From contig VGMX01000003.1 in the NCBI GenBank assembly GCA_016866305.1, positions 1 through 64,000 of the forward strand: a stretch of DNA of 64,000 nucleotides, in the 5' to 3' direction. Below the pieces are notes generated by a model, which had not been told where the DNA came from, did no database searches, and saw nothing but the letters and a program-made list of their open reading frames with translations. Position 1 is the stretch's first letter. Every line of letters begins with the position of its first letter. This stretch comes from Chlorobiota bacterium. Lineage in GTDB: Bacteria > Bacteroidota > Chlorobiia > Chlorobiales > Chlorobiaceae. This document shows positions 49,006-56,948 of the stretch, piece by piece. The position numbers and the translations under genes are program-made.

Positions 49006-49764
49006 CTAAAACAACATCCTCCCTCCGTCCACATTGATGACCTCTCCGGTAATGTACTCGCTTTCCATAAGGAAGAGGATGGTGCGAACAATATCGAGGG
49101 GGTCGCCTGTCTTGTGCAGCGGTATTTTTTCGATCAGTTTCTCCTCAGGTTCCTCCTCCCGTCCGGGATACATGCTGATGGTACCCGGCGCGACGGAATT
49201 GACGAGGATCCGGGGTGCGAACTCCCGTGCGAATATTTTCGTGAGATGCTGGATTCCTGCTTTCGAGACCGTATAGGGGGCATAGTTTTTCCAGACCAGC
49301 CCCGCAGATATGTCGGTCATGGTGATGATGCGCGACATGAACGGCTGTTTCTGCATGATCCCTGCGGCCTCCTGCATGGTGAAGAAGGTGCCTTTCAGGT
49401 TGGTGTCAACCAGACTGTCCCAATCAGTTTCCGTTACTTCGGGCAGTCTGGTGGGGTAGAAATTCGATGCGCCTGCAACCAGCAGGTCAAGCCGTTCGTA
49501 CAGTTCCCGGAACCGTCCGAACGCTGCGGCGATTTCCGAAGGTTTGGAAATGTCGCACTGCACCATTGCCGATTCCGGACTTACCCAGCGAAGCCGTTCA
49601 AGGGTTTCTCCGGCCTTCTCTTCCCCGTGATGCCAGGTGAAGAATACCGTGTAACCCTGTCCGGCAACGGAGAGTGCGATTTCGCTGCCGAGTTTGCCGG
49701 ACGCGCCGGTCATAAAGCAAACCTTTCTGCCGGATGCTGTCATGGAAGTAATTGTTACGTTCAA
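49006..49764 (-). CDS. Short-chain dehydrogenase/reductase
   Basis: A 252-residue SDR. Rossmann motif TGASGKLG, VAGAS in place of NNAG, catalytic YTVSKAG (YxxxK), and a C-terminal segment ending INVDGGRMLF. It uses NAD(P)H; the substrate is unknown. Pteridine reductase-like or enoyl-reductase activities are possible. An alternative start is 49743 (MTASGRK). It sits 53 bases upstream of the modC stop on the same strand, but is downstream in transcription, so it may extend the mod operon. Confidence 0.8.
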   Translation of the reverse strand: MNVTITSMTASGRKVCFMTGASGKLGSEIALSVAGQGYTVFFTWHHGEEKAGETLERLRWVSPESAMVQCDISKPSEIAAAFGRFRELYERLDLLVAGASNFYPTRLPEVTETDWDSLVDTNLKGTFFTMQEAAGIMQKQPFMSRIITMTDISAGLVWKNYAPYTVSKAGIQHLTKIFAREFAPRILVNSVAPGTISMYPGREEEPEEKLIEKIPLHKTGDPLDIVRTILFLMESEYITGEVINVDGGRMLF

Positions 49765-49817
49765 ACGCCGTAAACAGTTAACAGCAGCGACAGGTAAAAA
49801 GTTGAAAAGCCGGATGT

Positions 49818-50714
49818 TCAGGAGCCCGGCTTCTGCCGGGTTTCCTTCAGCTTCATCACAATCGGGTTGAAGGCTTTCGAGGCCACCAGCACCTCGTCGC
49901 CCGGTTTCAGGTTTGCCACGTCCCGTTCGCTCAGCACCACTTCCACCAGTTCGTTGCCCGTTCCGATAACAGCAAGATAGATGCAGTCAACCTTGCGGAT
50001 GCTGAGAATGATGCTGATGAACGAAAATTTGTTCGAGGTGATCCGGTCGAGAAAGACATCATGAGGAGAGCCATTTCTCGAGATGCGTCCGTTTTTTATG
50101 ACAGCGACGCTGTCCGACAGCTTGAACACCTCCTGTTTGTCGTGTGATACGAGGAGAGTCGAGAGCCCGAAGCGGCGGTGAACCTTCAATATTTCGTCCT
50201 GCAGCTGACTTCTGGTTTTCTGATCGAGCGCCGAAAGCGGTTCGTCGAGCAGAAGGATGTCGGGAGTGCGCAGGATTGCCCGTGCCAGCGCCACACGCTG
50301 CCGCTGTCCTCCGGAAAGCGTCTCGGGGTGGCGGTCGCGCAGCGCCCCAAGATCGGTGAGTTCAAGCATCTCGTCAACCTTGGTCGGCTCTTTTTTCTCC
50401 TGTGCAAAGAGCAGATTGTCCCGTACGGTCATTGAAGGAAAGAGCGCGTAATCCTGAAAGACCATGCCGACCCGGCGCTTCTGAGGGGGCAGGTTGATGC
50501 CTGAGTTGCTGTCGAACCAGGTATCTCCGTTCACGTCGATCCGCCCGCTGTCGGGTTTTTCCAGCCCGGCAAGCATGCGAAGAAGCGTTGTTTTGCCGCT
50601 TCCCGACTTTCCGTAGAGCGTGAGGATTGACCTGTTCTCTATCTGCAGATCAACCGAAAGCGTGAAAGGGCCGTTCGCACCGGAAAGTCTTTTCTCGACG
50701 GCAATACGGATCAT
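49818..50714 (-). CDS. modC: Molybdate ABC transporter ATP-binding protein
   Basis: A 298-residue ATPase. Walker A in YGKSGSGKTTLL, signature LSGGQRQRVALARA, Walker B ILLLDEPLSALD, then a C-terminal Mop/TOBE domain (about 235-290). It powers molybdate import with ModB. Its ATG overlaps the modB stop by 4 bases. Confidence 0.92.
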   Translation of the reverse strand: MIRIAVEKRLSGANGPFTLSVDLQIENRSILTLYGKSGSGKTTLLRMLAGLEKPDSGRIDVNGDTWFDSNSGINLPPQKRRVGMVFQDYALFPSMTVRDNLLFAQEKKEPTKVDEMLELTDLGALRDRHPETLSGGQRQRVALARAILRTPDILLLDEPLSALDQKTRSQLQDEILKVHRRFGLSTLLVSHDKQEVFKLSDSVAVIKNGRISRNGSPHDVFLDRITSNKFSFISIILSIRKVDCIYLAVIGTGNELVEVVLSERDVANLKPGDEVLVASKAFNPIVMKLKETRQKPGS

Positions 50715-51379
50715 CGCAGATCGAGTTTTTTGTTGACGATGTAGACAGTCATGAGAATCGCAAAGGAGAAGACAAAAAGGATTGCCGCATAGAGGTGTGC
50801 CGACTGGTAATCGAGCGACTCTACCAGGTCGTAGATCGCTATGGACGCGACTTTCGTTTCATGATCGATACTGCCGCCGATCATCAGCACCACCCCGAAC
50901 TCGCCGACAGTATGCGCGAAGGCGAGCACACCGCCGGTGAGCAGGGAACTTTTCATGGATGGCAGAATCACCTTCAGCATGGTCAGCGCTTTCGATTTTC
51001 CGAGGCTGTAGCTTGCCTCGATGAGGTTGCGGGGAACGGCATTGAATCCGGCCTGCAGAGGATGCACCATGAACGGCAGGCTGAAGATCACCGACCCCAG
51101 CACAAGACCGTCGAAACTGAATGCGAGCTGGTGGCCGAACAGATGTTCCCACAGGCTGCCGAGCCATCCCTGCCGGCTGAAGGCGAGCAGGAAGTAAAAA
51201 CCGAGCACCGAAGGCGGCAGTACGAGAGGCAGGGCGAACAGCGCTTCAAGCAGCGGTTTGATCCGTACGCGGGTCTGCGACAGGAACCAGGCAAGCGGCA
51301 TGCCGAGCAGGTAGAGAATCACGGTTGTCACCGCTGCAAGTTTCAGGGTGAGCAGAAGCGGCGCAAAGTCAAGCGTCAT
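50711..51379 (-). CDS. modB: Molybdate ABC transporter permease
   Basis: A 222-residue permease with about five transmembrane segments and the EAA-type loop IEASYSLGKSKALTMLKVILP. It forms the molybdate channel with ModC. It overlaps the mop gene by 11 bases upstream and modC by 4 bases downstream. Confidence 0.92.
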   Translation of the reverse strand: MTLDFAPLLLTLKLAAVTTVILYLLGMPLAWFLSQTRVRIKPLLEALFALPLVLPPSVLGFYFLLAFSRQGWLGSLWEHLFGHQLAFSFDGLVLGSVIFSLPFMVHPLQAGFNAVPRNLIEASYSLGKSKALTMLKVILPSMKSSLLTGGVLAFAHTVGEFGVVLMIGGSIDHETKVASIAIYDLVESLDYQSAHLYAAILFVFSFAILMTVYIVNKKLDLR

Positions 51380-51770
51380 GAGCGGCCTCCAGCGATATCT
51401 GACTTGCCTTGACCATGACGGTCACCTCGTCGCCCGGTTCGAGCGCCAGCCGTCGGAGTGCCTTCATGGTAATGATGCTGCTGAACTCTCCTGCCGGGCA
51501 GGAGAGGGAGACATCGGCAAGAATGCTCCCGGTGCCGATTTTCCCGATCACAGCCTGGAAGCGGTTGCTGAAGCTGATTTCACCGCTGAGCCGTTTTGCA
51601 AGAACCACTTCGGTCTCCTTGAAGAGTGCCTGCACCCGGCTTCCTTCGCTGAACCCCGGCTTCAGGTCGAAGAGCAGCATCGAGAGGCTTGTCCCTGAAG
51701 CATCGAGTTCGAGAAAGCAGAGCGATTCGTGCCGTTCCACCCTCTTTATGACGGCAGCAAGCTTATTCAT
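51369..51770 (-). CDS. Tandem Mop/TOBE-domain molybdate-binding protein
   Basis: A 133-residue protein of two tandem Mop/TOBE-like units (about 5-65 and 70-130; the second contains FSSIITMKALRRLALEPGDEVTVMVKAS). Such small Mop proteins bind and store or buffer molybdate. It overlaps modA by 8 bases and modB by 11, so it is co-translated with the transporter. Confidence 0.75.
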   Translation of the reverse strand: MNKLAAVIKRVERHESLCFLELDASGTSLSMLLFDLKPGFSEGSRVQALFKETEVVLAKRLSGEISFSNRFQAVIGKIGTGSILADVSLSCPAGEFSSIITMKALRRLALEPGDEVTVMVKASQISLEAAHDA

Positions 51771-52536
51771 TGGGCAGGGTGAATCCGTAGCGTTTGAAGA
51801 TACTCCTTGCCTCCCGGGAACCGATAAACTGCTCGAACTTCACTGCGGTCTGATTTCCCGATGCCGGTTTCAGAAGCACGTAACCCTGCACGATCGGCTT
51901 GTGGGTGCTTTGAGGCACGAGAACGTAATTGCCCTCTTTTGCAAGTACGGGGGCAAGTGCGAGCGAATAGGCGAGCAAGCCGACATCCGCAGCCCCTGTC
52001 TGTACGAACTGTGCTGTCTGCTGGATGTTTTCTCCAAGCACAATCCGGTTCTTCACCTTGTCGTAAACCTTGTAATGCTCCATGACCTCTCTGGCAATCC
52101 TTCCGTAAGGCGCGTGTTCAGGGTTTGCCATGGCTATTTTTCCGACTTTCGGATCGGTGAGCAGTCTGATGCCTTTTTTGGCATCGAGTCCGCCTGATTT
52201 TGTGACCCATACGGTCAATCTTCCGATTGCATAGGGTTTCGGCCTGGAAATTGCCGAACCCGAAGCGCTCAGCTTCTCAGGGTAGCTGATGTCTGCCGAG
52301 AAAAACATGTCGTACGGGGCCCCATTCTCGATCTGGGAGAACGCTTTTCCTGACGAGCCGTATACCGCCGACACCTTGTCGCCCGGATTTTTCCTGACGT
52401 ATGCGCTGATGATATCCTTCATGGCATACTGCAGGTCCGAAGCCGCGGTGATGCTTACCTGGCCAGCCGGAAGCGGCGATGCGGCGAGAAAGAGCATCGC
52501 GAAAAGAGCAGTGAATATCCGAGCTGTCTTGTTCAT
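51763..52536 (-). CDS. modA: Molybdate-binding periplasmic protein
   Basis: A 257-residue substrate-binding protein with a signal peptide (about 1-24) and a mature domain starting VSITAASDLQYAM and containing GSSGKAFSQIENGAPYDMFFSADISYP. ATG 52536 was chosen because it precedes a proper signal sequence. The reading frame is open further upstream to a GTG at 52632, and that leader is the displaced C-terminus of modD. Confidence 0.9.
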   Translation of the reverse strand: MNKTARIFTALFAMLFLAASPLPAGQVSITAASDLQYAMKDIISAYVRKNPGDKVSAVYGSSGKAFSQIENGAPYDMFFSADISYPEKLSASGSAISRPKPYAIGRLTVWVTKSGGLDAKKGIRLLTDPKVGKIAMANPEHAPYGRIAREVMEHYKVYDKVKNRIVLGENIQQTAQFVQTGAADVGLLAYSLALAPVLAKEGNYVLVPQSTHKPIVQGYVLLKPASGNQTAVKFEQFIGSREARSIFKRYGFTLPNE

Positions 52537-52553
52537 GCTGAAATTGTTTTGGA

Positions 52554-53282
52554 TCAGGAGTGTTGCGGCAGAATGCTGCCGGATGTCGGCGGGTTTGCCG
52601 AAATAGACCGACGAGAGCACAAGAATATCCACACCTGTACCACGTCTGCTCCGGCAGCCGCTATCTTGAGCGCTTCTTCGGCGGTGTCGGCTTCGACGAT
52701 CACCCGGTTTTCGGGAGCGGAGGCTTTCAGCTTTGCAATCCGGTCAAGAAATGCGTCGAGTCCGCCCAGGAACTCCGTATGCTGGCGGAAAACGAGGATG
52801 GGTTCGGACAGTCCCAGACGGTGGGGAAGCGCTCCGCCCGCCATGATCGATTTGATGGCTATCTTTTTCGTGCCGGGAAACGACTTCCGGGTAGTGACCA
52901 CCGAAATGCCGGGATTGGAAGAGCGTGCAGCCCGCACCACTTTGGCGGTTCGGGTGGCGATGCCCGAAGCGTACTCCAGCAGGTTCATTGCCACTTTCCA
53001 TCCCTCATGCAGGCTTGCCGCGCTGCCCGATGCGGCAAGGAACGTCGTTCCGGATTCCGCCTCAGTGCCGCTCGGCAGGCACGACAGTACCTTCACCCCG
53101 CATTTCTCCAGTACCCTCGCGGCCTCCTCGGTGCAAGAAAGCACGGTATGGTGCCGGCTTGTGAAGCTGATGGTTCCGGGGTTCCCGCCGATGTCGAGCA
53201 GGGTGGTTGTGAGGTCGCCGCAGGGAACATCCTCGTCGATGAATCGTTCAATCTCCGAATCGGGCAGTTGGTACATCGTCAT
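52554..53282 (-). pseudogene. modD: modD-like protein truncated by an internal deletion/frameshift
   Basis: The 242-residue frame matches ModD/NadC-type phosphoribosyltransferases (GDLTTTLL near the start, the NLLEYASGIATRT helix, TTRKSFPGTKK, HTEFLGGLD, and VIVEADTAEEALKIAAAGADVV). After VVQV at about 52640 it becomes unlike the family. The missing tail is visible in the other frame: VDILVLSSVYFGKPADIR (52579-52632), like the ModD C-terminus. About 35-45 residues between the two AGAD-type segments seem to be lost and the frame shifted. ModD is thought to act in molybdate use; activity is unlikely here. Confidence 0.65.
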
Positions 53283-53327
53283 GGTTTCTGTTATTCTCGT
53301 TATAACATGTCAGATATTTCGCCTTGC

Positions 53328-53374
53328 AAAAAAGAGCCGCTTTCAGGGCCTCATCGTGAAAACGGCTGGCAGCC
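53328..53374 (-). promoter_or_regulatory. Putative attenuator (terminator/antiterminator) in the mod operon leader
   Basis: Read leftward, a 10-bp hairpin with one G-U pair (53358-53367 with 53335-53344; arms AGCCGTTTTC and GAAAGCGGCT) is followed by T6 (53333-53328), 45 bases before the modD start. Its first arm is shared with an alternative small hairpin, GGCT-GCC-AGCC (53374-53364), so the two cannot form together. AGGGCC/GGGCCC sequence near 53418-53424 can also pair with the terminator loop GGCCCT (53346-53351). This is the layout of transcription attenuation. No known riboswitch class was recognised. Confidence 0.55.
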
Positions 53375-53588
53375 AAGGGAAGGTTATGTCCGGTTCCGTT
53401 CCAAATGCTCCCGGCACAGGGCCCTTTGATTATGCTGTCAATACTGGTATATTAATAATAAATTAAGAATATTAAAATAATAAACCTTAAATAATAAGGA
53501 TAAATCCCGGGAGTGCCGATTATATTCTTACATTCAGGTTGGATTATGTCGTTATGCCTCGTTTGCAGGCAGGCTTTTCTGTAGACTC

Positions 53589-53614
53589 TCGTTATGTATT
53601 ATGAGATATAACGA
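53589..53614. promoter_or_regulatory. ModE-like palindrome upstream of the mod operon
   Basis: TCGTTATGT (53589-53597), 8-base spacer, ATATAACGA (53606-53614): a 9-bp inverted repeat with one mismatch, resembling ModE operators (CGnTATATA-N6-TATATAACG). It lies about 305 bases upstream of modD. Further CGTTAT half-sites occur at 53298 and 53551. No modE gene is in the window. Confidence 0.45.
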
Positions 53615-54112
53615 ATTTTGCGGGAAAACAGGGAGAGCAATACTTTGACCGGGAGGTCCTGAGCTTTCTTTCTGCCGATTTAACGTTTCCGTAACCTGCC
53701 GGCAACAATGCCTCAATAATTCCGGATATATCTTGAAAAACAGTGCCATTGATGACGATTTGCCGGATATCAGGGATGCTCGTGTTCCTGAGCCCTGGCA
53801 GGACAGTCAGAGATTCGAAGATCGATCCGGGGTTGAAAAATCAGTATCGGCAATGGACCTTCGCTGCACAATGCAGGCTTCTTGTCTGGGCTGAAAAGAA
53901 GATTTGCCGTCATGGTCGTCAGGCACAACAGGCATCAAGAACGCCGGATCAGGATCACATTGCTGGAATTGAGCGTGATGACCTCTTTTATCGTAACCAA
54001 TGAAATGCTACAGCACAGCGCTTCACGAAAAAAACCTTTCTGATCGCTGCTGAATTGACGAGGACTGTGCGAACGGCAGTACGGTTTCATTAACGTTCTA
54101 TCCCTTCCGATC

Positions 54113-54553
54113 ATGGAAAAGAAAAAAAACGTGCTTTTTCTCTGTACCGGCAATTCGGCTCGAAGCCAGATGGCCGAGGGATTGCTGCGTACTCTTGCAG
54201 GTGACCGTTTCGAGGCGATGAGCGCCGGACTCGAGCCAAAAGACGCGGTGCATCCCCTTGCGGTTGAAGTCATGCGGGAAATCGGTATCGATATCGGCAG
54301 CCAGAAACCCAAAACAGTTGAAGTCTATCTCGGAAAGGTACCTGTTCACTATCTCATTGTTGTGTGCAACCGGGCGCAGGCGACCTGTCCGAGAATATGG
54401 CCCGGCCTGATGGACGGGAACCGGTATTACTGGCCGGTCGATGACCCTGCGGCCATCTCCGGCAGTGTGGATGAACAGTTTGCGCTGTTCCGCGCGGTCA
54501 GGGACGAGCTGCAGGAGAAGCTCCGGAAGTGGGTTGGAGAGGTTGCCCCGTAA
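54113..54553 (+). CDS. arsC: Arsenate reductase, thioredoxin-coupled LMW-PTP type
   Basis: A 146-residue protein. P-loop C11-TGNSA-R17-S and the redox pair Cys85/Cys92 (VVCNRAQATCP) match thioredoxin-dependent ArsC. It reduces arsenate to arsenite. No arsB/acr3 or arsR is adjacent, so it looks like an orphan gene; a stem (54541-54548 with 54555-54562) overlaps its stop. Confidence 0.88.
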   Translation: MEKKKNVLFLCTGNSARSQMAEGLLRTLAGDRFEAMSAGLEPKDAVHPLAVEVMREIGIDIGSQKPKTVEVYLGKVPVHYLIVVCNRAQATCPRIWPGLMDGNRYYWPVDDPAAISGSVDEQFALFRAVRDELQEKLRKWVGEVAP

Positions 54554-54599
54554 CGGGCAACCCCTGATCCCATCGTTGCTGAAGGCTTTCCTCTGTCAT

Positions 54600-55895
54600 T
54601 CAGGGAAGATTCCGAAGCGCCTTATCAAGGGCATCGATAAGGTCGTCGGGATGTTCCAGCCCGATGGAGAGCCGGATCAGATCGTCGGGAAGTCCTCCCT
54701 GCAATCGCTGTTCCCGGGACAACTGGCTGTGGGAGGTACTGGCCGGGTGCAGGATAAGGCTCTTGGCATCGCCGACATTGGCAAGGTGAGAGAAAATGTC
54801 GATGGAGTCGATCAGCCCGACAGCAGCATCATACCCGCCTTTCAGCCCGAACACCACCATTCCCCCGAACCCGTTTTTCAGCACGTTCGATGCCGCAGCA
54901 TGGGACGGGTCGTTCTGCAGGCCCGGATAGCGAACCCAGGCCACTTTCGGATGCTCCTGCAGGTAACCGGCAACTTTCAGGGCGTTCTCGCAATGCCGGG
55001 CCATCCGCACATGCAGGGTTTCAAGCCCCTGCAGGAATATCCACGCATTGTCGGGCGAAATGCACGAACCGAGATTCCGCAGCGGTACGGTTCGTACCCG
55101 CAGGGCAAAAGCGACAGGGGCGAGCGGTTCGGGAAGATCGAGCGCCCACCGCAGCCCGTGATAGTTGGCATCAGGTTCCGTGAAGAGCGGGTGGCGGCCT
55201 TTCGACCAGTCGAACCGTCCGGCATCGGTAATGCTCCCTCCTATGGCGGTGCCATGCCCGCCGATCCATTTCGACAGCGAATTCACCACGATGTCCGCTC
55301 CGAGTTCGATTGTGTTCAGGAGCCAGGGGGTCGTGAAGGTCGCATCGACGATCAGCGGAAGTCCGTTCCGGTGCGCGACATCTGCGACAGCCTTAACGTC
55401 GGTGTAGTCGAGCGCAGGATTGCCGATGGTTTCGATGAAGAGCGCCCTGGTCTTTGGCGTGATGGCCTGCTGGAAGTTTTCCGGGTCCCCGGGATCGACG
55501 AAGTTCACCTTAATGCCAAGTTTCGGCAGGATGGCGTCAAACTGCGTATAGGTTCCTCCGTAGAGGTTGCTGGCGGCTACGATCTCGTCTCCCGCTTCGG
55601 CCAGGGTGATGATGGCATAAAAGATGGCCGACGTTCCAGATGCGAGCGCAACCGAGGCGGCCCCGCCTTCAAGCTCCGTTATGCGACGTTCGAGAATATC
55701 GGTGGTAGGATTCATGAGTCGGGTATAGATATTGCCGAGTTCTTTCAGGGCAAAAAGGTTCGACGCATGTTCCGTATCCCTGAAAAGATACGATGTCGTC
55801 CTGTAGACCGGCACTCCGCGGGAGAGGGTGTCATCGACCGGCTGGCCGGCATGCAGGGCAAGGGTTTCGAAACGGTAGGGTTTGTTCTGTTTCAT
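54600..55895 (-). CDS. metY: O-acetylhomoserine aminocarboxypropyltransferase (sulfhydrylase)
   Basis: A 431-residue PLP enzyme. PLP-binding Lys in NSLSKWIGGHG, NPTTDILERRITELEGG near the N-terminus, and HPASTSHSQLS in the substrate region. It makes homocysteine from O-acetylhomoserine and sulfide. ATG 55895 is the family start; the extension to 56054 overlaps the neighbouring gene. Confidence 0.93.
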   Translation of the reverse strand: MKQNKPYRFETLALHAGQPVDDTLSRGVPVYRTTSYLFRDTEHASNLFALKELGNIYTRLMNPTTDILERRITELEGGAASVALASGTSAIFYAIITLAEAGDEIVAASNLYGGTYTQFDAILPKLGIKVNFVDPGDPENFQQAITPKTRALFIETIGNPALDYTDVKAVADVAHRNGLPLIVDATFTTPWLLNTIELGADIVVNSLSKWIGGHGTAIGGSITDAGRFDWSKGRHPLFTEPDANYHGLRWALDLPEPLAPVAFALRVRTVPLRNLGSCISPDNAWIFLQGLETLHVRMARHCENALKVAGYLQEHPKVAWVRYPGLQNDPSHAAASNVLKNGFGGMVVFGLKGGYDAAVGLIDSIDIFSHLANVGDAKSLILHPASTSHSQLSREQRLQGGLPDDLIRLSIGLEHPDDLIDALDKALRNLP

Positions 55896-55936
55896 GGCGT
55901 TGTCTTTTCTTGCTGTTGTTGAGAGGAAAGCGAGGT

Positions 55937-56383
55937 TCATTTTCCGAAAAGCCTGTAGCGCTGCAGGTTGAACTGGTAGTACAGGAAGCAGCCGAAGCAG
56001 AACCCACCGAGCGCCACGGCGGCCGCAATCCCCACGATGCCGGAAAGCACCCATCCACCCAGCGGCGCATCAAGCAGGAACGCAAGCTGCGCCGAGCCAA
56101 GCAGGATTGCAGCGATGGCGTTGTTGAAGCGCATCAGCTGCGGGCTCTCCACGGGAGCCCCCTCGTTCTGCCGGGCAAGCAGGCGCGAGCCGATAATATA
56201 GATCAGGCTGGCACGCCTGCCGAAAAGCACTGCCGGCAGGATGACAAGGAAGAGCACGGTAATGAAGACGGGCTGCTGCAAAGCGATCGCTCCGGTAACG
56301 CCGGCAAGCAGCACGGTGCGGTTGAGCTTCACAATGGGCAGCGGTATGGCCTGGCTGTTTGTTTCCGGGGTATGAACGGACAT
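55937..56383 (-). CDS. DUF4395-family membrane protein
   Basis: A 148-residue protein with about four hydrophobic segments. The N-terminal NRTVLLAGVTGAIALQQP and the C-terminal GGFCFGCFLYYQF (CFGC motif) fit DUF4395 proteins of unknown function. It is 41 bases upstream of metY on the same strand. Confidence 0.7.
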   Translation of the reverse strand: MSVHTPETNSQAIPLPIVKLNRTVLLAGVTGAIALQQPVFITVLFLVILPAVLFGRRASLIYIIGSRLLARQNEGAPVESPQLMRFNNAIAAILLGSAQLAFLLDAPLGGWVLSGIVGIAAAVALGGFCFGCFLYYQFNLQRYRLFGK

Positions 56384-56423
56384 GGCGGTACTTGTTTTTT
56401 ATGAGTTATTTCAGGAAATAAAA

Positions 56424-56454
56424 AAAGCCGGTTCTGGCACTTTGAACCGGCTTT
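56424..56454 (-). terminator. Orphan leftward terminator upstream of the DUF4395 gene
   Basis: An 11-bp stem (56424-56434 with 56444-56454, arms AAAGCCGGTTC and complement) followed on the minus strand by a T-run. It stops leftward transcription just before the DUF4395 gene, but no leftward gene lies between it and sucD, whose own terminator is at 56886-56917. Confidence 0.6.
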
Positions 56455-56704
56455 CAGGAGACAGATCCCAAGTATGAAACATGCATGTCACATCCCGTAT
56501 CCTCTCGTGTTTATACCGGCAGGTGCTGATTCGCCATGGCGACAGCTGCGGCACATCATTCGGGTTTTCGGATGTTTCATGTTCGTATTCCGGTTTCGTT
56601 TCTTAACAATTGTTAATTTAATCACTTTTTTCGTTTTTGCAAACATATCAATTTTTCAGGCAGGAGAACCTGCTGCTGCCTCCGCATCGCTTGGTCGGGA
56701 AGAA

Positions 56705-56830
56705 AATTACGCATGGCTGGAAGCGCAGCAGATTCAGGGCTATGGATTCAGAGTGCGAGGCCTTAAGAAAGGGGAAATCGAAATGGAACTGGCGGCAATG
56801 GCACACAACATTGCCAGGATGGCGGGATGA
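56705..56830 (+). pseudogene. IS1182-like transposase C-terminal remnant
   Basis: The last 40 residues of the rightward frame ending at 56830 (from about EENYAWLEAQ) read GYGFRVRGLKKGEIEMELAA then MAHNIARMA. This matches the RGLEKVELEFGL-AHNLRKLA ending of IS1182-type DDE transposases. The rest of the frame (from 56474) shows no transposase motifs and no terminal inverted repeats were found, so this is a degraded fragment. Confidence 0.6.
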
Positions 56831-56885
56831 TATCCCGCTTTTTTCTTGTGCCGTTGATCATCCTGTTCGGTGGGGAGCAATAAAA

Positions 56886-56917
56886 AGGCTGTCTCAGTGT
56901 TGCTTCTGAGACAGCCT
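56886..56917 (-). terminator. Intrinsic terminator of sucD
   Basis: A perfect 12-bp stem (56886-56897 with 56906-56917, arms AGGCTGTCTCAG and complement), loop TGTTGCTT, with T5 next to it on the minus strand. It lies 32 bases beyond the sucD stop. Confidence 0.85.
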
Positions 56918-56948
56918 CGTTTCGTCGCAACGCGCTCTCAAGGGAATA

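Larger units (their letters stand above)
53283..54112. other. Long non-coding interval between modD and arsC
   Basis: About 830 bases with no convincing gene. The left part (53283-53441) is the mod leader with a terminator and a competing hairpin. 53442-53505 is A/T-rich, and 53589-53614 is a ModE-like palindrome. From about 53620 to 54112 only short frames exist (for example 53743-54003); their composition and lack of motifs argue against them, though a small gene is not excluded. Confidence 0.6.

Noticed and set aside
53341-53425. Known riboswitch class (Moco, cobalamin, TPP, SAM)
   Set aside because: I compared remembered consensus elements and found no convincing match; kept as an unclassified attenuator.
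53743-54003. 86-residue ORF upstream of arsC
   Set aside because: No ribosome-binding site, motif or family; more likely noise.
54541-54562. arsC terminator hairpin
   Set aside because: Eight-bp stem with no T-run; too weak to call.
54441-55922. 493-residue antisense ORF opposite metY
   Set aside because: No motif; MetY is clear.
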